DNA of 12,582 nucleotides from an uncultured Clostridia bacterium. Its GTDB lineage: Bacteria > Bacillota > Clostridia > Peptostreptococcales > Anaerovoracaceae. The DNA lies in contig CAKQHH010000036.1 in the NCBI GenBank assembly GCA_934234035.1, forward strand, positions 1 to 12,582. Direction: 5' to 3'. Position numbers and translations under genes: made by a program. Below the pieces are notes generated by a model. It searched no databases, had not been told where the DNA came from, and saw only the letters and a list, made by a program, of their open reading frames with translations. Below are positions 7,404 to 12,582 of this stretch, piece after piece (positions within the stretch are counted from its first letter, which is position 1; each line of letters opens with the position of its first letter).

Positions 7404-9069
7404 CTTTCATGGACTCCTTCAGGTTCGTCAACGCAATCTTCGTCTCCGCTGCCGTTTCTCCCAGCAGGGATGCAATATCCTGAACGATACGCATCTGCTT
7501 CTCTACCACCTTGTCCGCAACTTCGGTGGTCTGACGCCGCATTTCCGCTTTCTTTTCCCGCTCTGCCGCTTCGTCGCTCACGTCCTCCAGCATGCAGAAC
7601 AGCATCCGGTAGCTCTGGTCGTACAGCACCTGCTCCTCCACGTACCGGTCGTACTCTGCCAGGTACGCGCACTGGAATACGCTCTTCCGGCTCTCCAGGG
7701 CATCCAGGAACGGCTTCGGATCCAGCAGGGTCACAATCTGAGATCCAAGCACATCGGACGGTCTGCGGATGTTCATGATTCGGCAGGCCGCCGGGTTAAT
7801 CTGCTGAATTTCCAGGCGCTCGTTCAGCACCAGCAGCCCGTTCGGCGTGTTGTCAAAGATGATATTGGAGAAGTTCTCCGCCTTTTCCTTCAGGTACGGC
7901 AGGCACATTTCGATTTCCGCCTTGCCCTGATAGATGGCGATGGCTTTGTCCCGGCAGGTATCATACCCGCAGGTACCGCAGTTCAGTTCGTCGGACGGCT
8001 TCTTTTTTCCCATCTTGCCGAGAATTTCCTGAATCTTCCGCTCCGTCGGCATATCCTTCATGCCCTCCAGAATATCGTACCGTCTGGAAAGTTCACTGAT
8101 TTCCGGCTGCTCCACCGGAAAGTCCTTATCTCCCGCATACCGAGCCACCGACAGGTAATCGGTGATGAACCACGGATGATATTTCTCCATTACCGGTCCG
8201 TTCACGCAGCTTCCCTTGCAGGCAGACATTTCCATAAAGCAATTGCTCACATGTCCGGCCGCCACATCCTCCAGGGCGGCGATGCAGTTCTCGATTCCGT
8301 CCACGGCCACGTATTCGTACTCCGGATTCCGGTCCTTCATGGTTCGAAGGATGCCCGCCACCGTCGGGAAGATGCGGGCCAAACTCTCCGGATTGCTGTC
8401 CATCTTTTTCTCCAGCTGAATATTTTCCTTCTCCAGCCATTCCGTCAGTTCCTCAAAGGTTAGGGCCGCGTCCACGATTCCCGGATACCGCTGCGCCTCG
8501 TCCTTCTTCGCCACGCACGGTCCGATGAACACGGTCTTGGCCTCCGGATTCCGGCGCTTGATGTCATGGCAGTGAGCCTGCATCGGCGAAAGGGTATCCG
8601 CCAGATATTTAATCATCTCCGGATAATGCTTCTGAATCAGCAGGTTGACGGACGCGCAGGCGGAACTGATGATCACCGGTTTCTGCTTCTCGTGCACCAG
8701 GCGTTCGTAGTCTGTTTTTACCATGGTCGCTCCGATTGCCGTCTCTTCCACATCGGCAAAACCCAGCTTCTGCAGCCCTTCCCGCATCGCATCGATGCCC
8801 ACACCGTCGTAATTGGCAATGAAAGAAGGCGCCATGCTGGCGATAACCGGCTCTCCGCTCTGAATCATCACCTTGACCTTCTCCACTTCGCTGACAACTT
8901 CCTTGGCATTCTGCGGACAGACTACAAAACATCTTCCGCAGAGGATGCACTCGTCGGCGATGATATGGGCCTGATCCCCGGAAAACCGGATGGCCTTCAC
9001 CGGGCAGTTCCGAATGCATTTATAGCAATTCTTGCAATTGGATTTCTTTAGAGTAAGGCAATGTGCCAT
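7396..9069 (-). CDS. Sensory-type [FeFe]-hydrogenase-like protein with 4Fe-4S and PAS domains
   Basis: A 557-residue cytosolic multidomain iron-sulfur protein. In order: two ferredoxin 4Fe-4S motifs (C12-C15-C18-C22P and C41-C44-C47-C51P); an [FeFe]-hydrogenase H-cluster domain (about 75-315) with L1 SSACASVN (135-142), L2 GPCVAKKDE (183-191) and L3 MSACKGSC (281-288); a second 4Fe-4S domain C364-x2-C-x4-C-x16-C389; a PAS domain (about 400-500, FDNTPNGLLVLN); and a charged C-terminal coiled coil. All four H-cluster cysteines (C138, C185, C284, C288) are kept. The proton-transfer Cys of catalytic enzymes is Ala137, the usual Met before the L2 Pro-Cys is Gly183, and the L3 GGGQP tail is replaced by GPVM. 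These changes fit slow, sensory (group C, HydS-like) hydrogenases rather than bulk H2 producers. The start at 9069 has AAGGAG 5 nt away. It lies 34 bp after the Rrf2 gene and overlaps the phosphatase gene. It could instead be a redox sensor without a complete H-cluster. Confidence 0.88.
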   Translation of the reverse strand: MAHCLTLKKSNCKNCYKCIRNCPVKAIRFSGDQAHIIADECILCGRCFVVCPQNAKEVVSEVEKVKVMIQSGEPVIASMAPSFIANYDGVGIDAMREGLQKLGFADVEETAIGATMVKTDYERLVHEKQKPVIISSACASVNLLIQKHYPEMIKYLADTLSPMQAHCHDIKRRNPEAKTVFIGPCVAKKDEAQRYPGIVDAALTFEELTEWLEKENIQLEKKMDSNPESLARIFPTVAGILRTMKDRNPEYEYVAVDGIENCIAALEDVAAGHVSNCFMEMSACKGSCVNGPVMEKYHPWFITDYLSVARYAGDKDFPVEQPEISELSRRYDILEGMKDMPTERKIQEILGKMGKKKPSDELNCGTCGYDTCRDKAIAIYQGKAEIEMCLPYLKEKAENFSNIIFDNTPNGLLVLNERLEIQQINPAACRIMNIRRPSDVLGSQIVTLLDPKPFLDALESRKSVFQCAYLAEYDRYVEEQVLYDQSYRMLFCMLEDVSDEAAEREKKAEMRRQTTEVADKVVEKQMRIVQDIASLLGETAAETKIALTNLKESMKDE

Positions 9070-9103
9070 GACGTCTCCTTTCCACAAAACATCGTATTAA
9101 AAT

Positions 9104-9532
9104 TTATATAATGTAATTATCTGCCAGATTCCGCTGCATCAGATCCGCAACGGTCACGCTGTCCAGATAATTCTCAATCAACTCGTCCAGCTTCCGCCAC
9201 ATGGGAAGAGTTCGGCAATCTTCCACCCGGTCGCAGGGCTCCGAACAGAGCTCCACGCAATTGATCGGCGCCAGAGTTCCCTCCGTCAGCCGCAAAATCT
9301 CCCCCACCGTACAGTCCTGAGGCTCCTTCAGCAGCCGGTATCCGCCACCCTTTCCGTGAACCCCTTCCACCAAGCCGCCCTTCGTCAGCAGCGGCATGAT
9401 TTTCGTGATGTACTTCAGAGAGATACGCTGGCGATTCGCCACATCCTTCATGGGAATATATCCCCCGTTGGCATTCTCCGCCAGATCGATAACCACCCTC
9501 AAGGCATAACGCCCTCTCGTTGAGACCAACAT
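9104..9532 (-). CDS. Rrf2/IscR-family transcriptional regulator with a Cys cluster
   Basis: A 142-residue DNA-binding protein of the Rrf2 family. It starts with the family signature MLVSTRGRYALRVVIDLA, has a winged helix-turn-helix (about 25-70, with the wing GKGGGYRL at 61-67) and a long dimerisation helix near the C-terminus. Four cysteines, C92, C96, C100 and C106, sit where IscR carries its [2Fe-2S] ligands (C92, C98, C104 in E. coli), so an Fe-S or redox-sensing role is likely. CymR, the Bacillus sulfur regulator in this family, lacks this cluster. ATG at 9532 is chosen for AGGAGG 7 nt upstream; an upstream TTG at 9550 has none. It heads the operon with the hydrogenase-like sensor and sits just downstream of cysK, so both redox and cysteine control are possible. 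Target sites are not proven; a CAATTG-centred near-palindrome lies just upstream of its own gene. Confidence 0.92.
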   Translation of the reverse strand: MLVSTRGRYALRVVIDLAENANGGYIPMKDVANRQRISLKYITKIMPLLTKGGLVEGVHGKGGGYRLLKEPQDCTVGEILRLTEGTLAPINCVELCSEPCDRVEDCRTLPMWRKLDELIENYLDSVTVADLMQRNLADNYII

Positions 9533-9571
9533 TTTACGCCCTCCTATCAATGCTAATCCGTTTCAATTGGA

Positions 9572-9600
9572 AATATACCACAAAGGCCGCTGTCCCGCAA
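9572..9600 (-). promoter_or_regulatory. Candidate promoter of the rrf2-to-prsW operon
   Basis: On the minus strand TTGCGG (9595-9600), a 17-nt spacer and TATATT (9572-9577) give a fair vegetative promoter, with transcription starting near 9565, about 33 nt before the rrf2 ATG. Just downstream lies the near-palindrome TTTCCAATTGAAA, a possible operator. A hairpin at 9585-9621 overlaps the -35 and spacer. Confidence 0.5.
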
Positions 9601-9621
9601 CCTCCGTGCAGAACAGCGACC
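9585..9621 (-). other. Hairpin after cysK, possible weak terminator
   Basis: GGTCGCTGT (9613-9621 read on the minus strand) pairs with ACAGCGGCC (9585-9593), one G-T wobble in nine pairs, around a 19-nt G-rich loop. Only three T follow on the minus strand. It lies 42 bp after the cysK stop and overlaps the candidate promoter of the next operon. It may terminate cysK transcription incompletely, letting some read-through reach rrf2. Confidence 0.4.
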
Positions 9622-9662
9622 CTCTTCATTTTTTCGTAAAAATAATTTCGCCTCGGCTTTCG

Positions 9663-10595
9663 TTATTCCGAAAACAGCGGTGTGGACAGGTAGCGGTCTC
9701 CCGTATCCGGCAGCAGGACCACGATGGTCTTTCCTTCGCTCTCCGGTCTCTTTGCCACTTCCACTGCCGCAGCCACTGCCGCGCCGGAAGAAATTCCCAC
9801 CAGCACGCCTTCGTGTCTTCCCACTTTGCGGCCGTATTCAAAGGCATCCTCGTTGGATACCGAAATGACTTCATCGTATACCTTTGTGTTCAGTACATCC
9901 GGTACGAAACCGGCACCGATTCCCTGAATCTTGTGCGGGCCGCCCTTTCCGGTAGTCAGCACCGGAGAAGATGCCGGTTCCACCGCGATGACCTTCACCT
10001 CCGGCTTTTGGCTCTTCAGGTATTCGCCCACGCCGGTGATGGTGCCACCGGTGCCCACGCCGGCAATAAAGTAATCCACTTCTCCGTCGGTATCCCGGTA
10101 AATCTCCGGACCGGTGGTCTCTCTGTGGGCCGCCGGATTGGACGGGTTCACAAACTGTCCCGGAACGTATCCGCCCGGCGTCTCCTTTGCCAGTTCATTG
10201 GCCTTCTCGATGGCTCCGGTCATGCCCTTGCTGCCATCGGTGAGTACCAGCTCCGCACCGTATGCTTTCATCAGCTGGCGCCGTTCCACGGACATGGTCT
10301 CCGGCATCACGATGATGATCCGGTATCCTTTTGCCGCTGCAATGGCTGCCAGGCCGATGCCCGTATTTCCGGAAGTCGGCTCGATGATGACGGAACCTTC
10401 TTTCAGGTCGCCGCGCGCCTCCGCATCCTCGATCATTCTTTTTGCCACCCGATCCTTTACGGAACCTGCCGGATTGAGATATTCTAATTTTGCCAGAATG
10501 CGCGCCTTCAGTCCCAATTCCTTCTCCAGATTGGTGAGCTCCAGAAGCGGTGTGCCGCCGACAAGCTGGTCGGCCGATGTATATACTTTTGCCAT
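9663..10595 (-). CDS. cysK: Cysteine synthase A (O-acetylserine sulfhydrylase)
   Basis: A cytosolic PLP enzyme that makes L-cysteine from O-acetylserine and sulfide. At 310 residues it is full length. The PLP lysine is K47 in NPAGSVKDR (41-49); the substrate loop is TSGNTG (74-79); the phosphate-binding loop [10 protein letters not shown] lies near the middle; and the family-typical GISSGAA and [11 protein letters not shown] close the protein. I chose ATG 10595, which has AAGGA 7 nt upstream, over an in-frame start at 10622 that lies on top of the promoter's start site. It has its own promoter (10632-10660) directly after metY, and the Rrf2 regulator follows. Together with metY it forms the sulfide-fixing end of cysteine and methionine synthesis. 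No serine acetyltransferase is present in the window, so O-acetylserine must come from a gene elsewhere. Confidence 0.96.
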   Translation of the reverse strand: MAKVYTSADQLVGGTPLLELTNLEKELGLKARILAKLEYLNPAGSVKDRVAKRMIEDAEARGDLKEGSVIIEPTSGNTGIGLAAIAAAKGYRIIIVMPETMSVERRQLMKAYGAELVLTDGSKGMTGAIEKANELAKETPGGYVPGQFVNPSNPAAHRETTGPEIYRDTDGEVDYFIAGVGTGGTITGVGEYLKSQKPEVKVIAVEPASSPVLTTGKGGPHKIQGIGAGFVPDVLNTKVYDEVISVSNEDAFEYGRKVGRHEGVLVGISSGAAVAAAVEVAKRPESEGKTIVVLLPDTGDRYLSTPLFSE

Positions 10596-10631
10596 GATTC
10601 GATCCTTTCTCTCATGATTCATCTTAAAATT

Positions 10632-10660
10632 ATTATAATCGGGAAGGCTGACCGAATCAA
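10632..10660 (-). promoter_or_regulatory. Promoter of cysK
   Basis: TTGATT (10655-10660), a 17-nt spacer and a perfect TATAAT (10632-10637) on the minus strand, with the start expected near 10625. An inverted repeat, GGGAAGG/CCTTCCC (10661-10667 and 10641-10647), brackets the -35 element. It could be an operator or a weak hairpin after metY. A second small palindrome, CGTATA-GGGG-TATACG, sits between it and the metY stop. Confidence 0.75.
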
Positions 10661-10706
10661 CCTTCCCCGCTCCCTAATCTCTCGTATACCCCTATACGAA
10701 ACACCC

Positions 10707-11999
10707 CTATTTCACTGCGGCAAAGCCCTTTTCCAGGTCCGCGATGATGTCGTCGATATGCTCTGTTCCGATGGACAGACGAATGGTATTTTCGTGAATG
10801 CCGGCGTCTTCCAGCTCCTCCGGTGTCATCTGAGAATGAGTGGTAGTTGCAGGATGGATGACCAGAGATTTCACATCTGCCACATTGGCCAGCAGGGAGA
10901 AAATTTCCAAGTTGTCGATGAATTCAAATGCCTCTTTTCTTCCGCCTTTAATCCGGAATGTGAAAATGGAAGCTCCGCCGTTCGGGAAGTATCTCTCATA
11001 CAGCGCGTGATCCGGATGATCCGGCAGCGATGGGTGATTGACCTTCTCTACCTTCGGATTGTTCAGAAGATATTCGATGACCTTCTTCGTGTTCTCCACG
11101 TGTCTCTCGATTCGAAGGGACAGCGTTTCGGTGCCCTGCAAAAGGAGGAATGCCGCAAATGGAGAAATGGTCGCCCCGGTATCCCGGAGGAGAATCGCTC
11201 TGATATATGTGGCAAATGCTGCCGCACCTGCTGCCTCCGTGAATTTAACGCCGTGATAGCTTGGATTCGGTTCCGAAATCCATGGATAGCGTCCGGAAGC
11301 GGCCCAGTCAAAGGTTCCGCCGTCCACGATGACGCCGCCCAGGGTGGTTCCGTGGCCGCCGATGAATTTGGTAGCGGAATGAACCACGATGTCTGCGCCG
11401 TGTTCAATCGGACGAATCAGATACGGTGTGCCGAATGTATTATCGATGACCAGCGGCAGCCCGTGCTTGTGAGCGATTTCCGCCAATGCTTCGATGTCCG
11501 GAATATCACTGTTAGGATTTCCCAGGGTTTCAATGTAAAGTGCTTTCGTATTCTCTTTAATTGCCGCTTCTACTTCGTCCAGCTTGTGCACGTCCACCAG
11601 TGTGGATTCGATGCCGTACAGCGGAAGGGTGTGCTCCAGCAGGTTGACGCTGCCGCCGTAAATGGTCTTCTGAGCAACGATGTGTTCGCCCTTCTGTGCC
11701 AGTGCCTGAATGGTGTAGGTGATTGCAGCGGCGCCGGAAGCAACTGCCAGTCCGGCAACGCCTCCCTCCAATGCGGCGATTCGATCTTCGAAAACGCCCT
11801 GAGTGGAGTTGGTCAGTCTGCCGTAAATGTTTCCCGGATCCGCCAGACCGAAGCGGTCTGCCGCGTGCTGACTGTTATGGAATACGTAAGATGTGGTGGC
11901 GTAGATTGGAACGGCTCTCGCATCGCTGGCCGGATCCGGTTGTTCCTGTCCTACGTGAAGCTGCAGTGTTTCGAATTTGTAATTATTATTGTTAGCCAT
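10707..11999 (-). CDS. metY: O-acetylhomoserine sulfhydrylase (O-acetylhomoserine aminocarboxypropyltransferase)
   Basis: A cytosolic PLP enzyme of the Cys/Met metabolism family (fold type I) that joins sulfide, or methanethiol, to O-acetylhomoserine, giving homocysteine or methionine. At 430 residues it has the length of MetY rather than of MetB/MetC (about 380-400). The start is the MetY-typical FETLQLHVGQ, followed by PIYATTSYVF (31-40) and YGRLTNSTQGVFEDRIAALE (59-78). The PLP lysine is K211 in HSATKFIGGHGTT. The long insertion around 225-265 (FDWAASGRYPWISEPNPSYHG) is also MetY-like. The C-terminal part has SLGTEH-like SIGTEHIDD. The start is supported by AAGGAG 8 nt upstream. A leader of about 380 nt with a Cys-rich small ORF precedes it, suggesting control by cysteine supply; cysK follows with its own promoter. 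Confidence 0.95.
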   Translation of the reverse strand: MANNNNYKFETLQLHVGQEQPDPASDARAVPIYATTSYVFHNSQHAADRFGLADPGNIYGRLTNSTQGVFEDRIAALEGGVAGLAVASGAAAITYTIQALAQKGEHIVAQKTIYGGSVNLLEHTLPLYGIESTLVDVHKLDEVEAAIKENTKALYIETLGNPNSDIPDIEALAEIAHKHGLPLVIDNTFGTPYLIRPIEHGADIVVHSATKFIGGHGTTLGGVIVDGGTFDWAASGRYPWISEPNPSYHGVKFTEAAGAAAFATYIRAILLRDTGATISPFAAFLLLQGTETLSLRIERHVENTKKVIEYLLNNPKVEKVNHPSLPDHPDHALYERYFPNGGASIFTFRIKGGRKEAFEFIDNLEIFSLLANVADVKSLVIHPATTTHSQMTPEELEDAGIHENTIRLSIGTEHIDDIIADLEKGFAAVK

Positions 12000-12026
12000 T
12001 GTTTTTTCTCCTTATTTCTGTTATCT

Positions 12027-12083
12027 GTGGTAAAGTCTTCGGCGGTCCTGAGGGCCTCCGGCTCTGTGGGTGGCCTTCGGCTG
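12027..12083 (-). repeat. Three degenerate 19-mers, C-rich, in the metY leader
   Basis: Read on the minus strand, three consecutive 19-nt units (12065-12083, 12046-12064, 12027-12045) share a GCCGAAG or GCCGGAG core at the same offset. The stretch is rich in C (about 40%) and lies between the stop of the leader ORF and the metY ribosome binding site. No T-run follows in the minus direction, so it is not an intrinsic terminator. It could be a binding array for a protein or a Rho loading region. Confidence 0.55.
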
Positions 12084-12097
12084 TTTTTTCTAGTTGT

Positions 12098-12250
12098 TTA
12101 TATTCCTGCCGACAGGCGGCAACACATTCGCACATTCTCCTTATGTTGTTGTGTGCTTTCACGGTTCAGTTCTGCGCTCTTGCGGTCCCGGCACATTCGT
12201 CCGAACCGGAAATTTTCTCTAACCAATTTCTCGAAAAAATTTCGTTCCAT
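12098..12250 (-). CDS. Leader ORF upstream of metY, with a nested 9-codon Cys-rich ORF
   Basis: A 50-codon ORF with a strong ribosome binding site (GAGGAGG, 5-nt spacing) whose last residues are RMCCRLSAGI. Within it, in frame, an ATG at 12127 has its own AGGAG 9 nt upstream and would give the nonapeptide MCCRLSAGI. The tandem Cys codons (TGT TGC) overlap a small hairpin. An RMC triplet also occurs at residues 18-20. The peptide is highly charged with no recognised domain. Its position between the metY promoter and metY, about 100 nt before the gene, and the tandem Cys codons make it a candidate cysteine-sensing leader peptide: stalling on Cys codons would change RNA structure or Rho access downstream. 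Either ORF, or both, may be the translated one. A chance ORF cannot be excluded. Confidence 0.55.
   Translation of the reverse strand: MERNFFEKLVRENFRFGRMCRDRKSAELNRESTQQHKENVRMCCRLSAGI
12107..12121 (-). other. Hairpin over the tandem Cys codons of the leader ORF
   Basis: TGCCG-CCTGT-CGGCA forms a 5-bp stem on the minus strand. Its 5' arm begins within the second Cys codon of the leader ORF, so a ribosome waiting there would melt it. No T-run follows. It is short and could be chance. Confidence 0.4.
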
Positions 12251-12305
12251 GTTGTCCTCCTCTCGGTGAAAATTTGTTTTCCGTCCGCCCCGTCTTCTGT
12301 TTGCT

Positions 12306-12318
12306 CGGGCTCTGCCCG
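12306..12318 (-). other. GC hairpin in the metY leader
   Basis: CGGGC-AGA-GCCCG on the minus strand, a 5-bp GC-only stem with a 3-nt loop, directly after the 21-nt tandem repeat and about 55 nt ahead of the leader ORF start. No T-run follows on this strand. Confidence 0.4.
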
Positions 12319-12321
12319 GCC

Positions 12322-12362
12322 GGCGTTTTTTCTTTTGCCTATGGCGTTTTTTCTTTTGCCTA
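12322..12362 (-). repeat. Two copies of a 21-nt unit at the start of the metY transcript
   Basis: Positions 12322-12341 and 12343-12362 are identical over 20 nt. On the minus strand each unit is GGC, a purine-rich A-run, then CGCC, so each may fold into a weak GGC/GCC-closed hairpin with an A-rich loop. They begin only about 15 nt after the predicted transcription start. This may be recent duplication by slippage or a paired binding site. Confidence 0.75.
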
Positions 12363-12383
12363 CTTACTAGGTTGGTTGGTAGC

Positions 12384-12415
12384 ATTATAATAACTCTATA
12401 TGAGGCTCCCGTCAA
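12384..12415 (-). promoter_or_regulatory. Promoter of the metY leader transcript
   Basis: TTGACG (12410-12415), a 17-nt spacer and TATTAT (12387-12392) on the minus strand; an overlapping perfect TATAAT lies at 12384-12389 with a 20-nt spacer. Transcription should start near 12378, giving a leader of about 380 nt before metY. This is the best -35/-10 pair on the right side of the window. Confidence 0.75.
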
Positions 12416-12464
12416 TTTTCAAAAATAGATAGTGGGTTATAGATTGTTCTTATATCTTGATGCC

Positions 12465-12567
12465 GGGCCGGCTATTTCAGATTCCCGGCCCACCGGTTCG
12501 CGCTCAAAAACCGAAATCATTGGCTTTGCGGGGAATCAGGCGCGAACTTTACAGGTGCACGGGCCGG
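12465..12567. other. Interlocking inverted repeats, possible structured RNA or palindromic element
   Basis: No gene is visible at 12416-12582. Four sets of complementary arms overlap here: GGGCCGG (12465-12471) with CCGGCCC (12485-12491); the same CCGGCCC with a second GGGCCGG (12561-12567); GTTCGCGC (12496-12503) with GCGCGAAC (12540-12547), nested in the previous pair; and GATTCCC (12480-12486) with GGGAATC (12531-12537). The first two are mutually exclusive, as in switching RNAs. On the plus strand the last arm is followed by CTTTTCTGTTCTT, a loose T-rich tail. It could be a riboswitch-like RNA, a terminator region of a gene outside the window, or a repeated palindromic element. Confidence 0.5.
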
Positions 12568-12582
12568 CTTTTCTGTTCTTCC

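Noticed and set aside
12065..12090. Plus-strand intrinsic terminator (GCCTTCGGC followed by TGTTTTTT)
   Set aside because: The stem is only 3-4 bp and no plus-strand gene precedes it; it belongs to the repeat in the metY leader.
10614..12269. 551-codon plus-strand ORF opposite metY
   Set aside because: Shadow of metY; no recognisable protein and no initiation site.
12000..12380. S-box or other SAM riboswitch ahead of metY
   Set aside because: None of the conserved SAM-I core segments could be found on the minus strand; the leader instead contains a small ORF and repeats.

Overview
The window looks like chromosomal DNA from an anaerobic, spore-lineage Firmicute of class Clostridia with moderate G+C. 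The reasons are strong AGGAGG-type ribosome binding sites, a sensory-type [FeFe]-hydrogenase-like protein beside a SpoIIE-type phosphatase, a PrsW protease, and an O-acetylhomoserine sulfhydrylase plus CysK pair. I cannot name the genus from sequence alone. All eight long genes lie on the minus strand, so the window is best read from right to left.

Right end (about 12582 to 9663), sulfur assimilation. A strong promoter (12384-12415) starts a leader of roughly 380 nt ahead of metY. The leader holds a 21-nt tandem repeat, a small ORF that ends in tandem Cys codons (with a nested 9-codon ORF that has its own Shine-Dalgarno), and a C-rich stretch of three degenerate 19-mers. metY (O-acetylhomoserine sulfhydrylase) follows, then cysK (cysteine synthase) from its own promoter. 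Outside the metY promoter lies a knot of interlocking inverted repeats (12465-12567) that I cannot assign.

Middle (9600 to 4105), a probable five-gene operon: an Rrf2/IscR-type regulator with a Cys cluster; an [FeFe]-hydrogenase-like protein with two ferredoxin clusters, an H-cluster domain, another 4Fe-4S domain, a PAS domain and a coiled coil; a PP2C/SpoIIE-type phosphatase; RarA, an AAA+ replication-repair ATPase; and a PrsW-type intramembrane protease. The intergenic distances are 34 bp, -8 bp, 19 bp and -4 bp, and a strong bidirectional terminator ends the unit. The hydrogenase keeps the four H-cluster cysteines but has Ala at the position of the proton-transfer Cys, as in sensory (group C) hydrogenases. 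The probable job is redox or H2 sensing coupled to a phosphatase output. The links to RarA and PrsW are contextual only.

Between the operon terminator and asnS, on the plus strand, lies a 25-codon ORF with an excellent Shine-Dalgarno, a plausible promoter and the shared terminator. It is a small-gene candidate.

Left end (3782 to 1): asnS (asparaginyl-tRNA synthetase) from an extended -10 promoter, then a divergent EF-G-like translational GTPase behind a structured 122-bp spacer, closed by a textbook terminator. The last 240 bp hold no gene, but contain a 30-bp direct repeat with an inverted copy of its core between the two copies, and a 9-bp hairpin.
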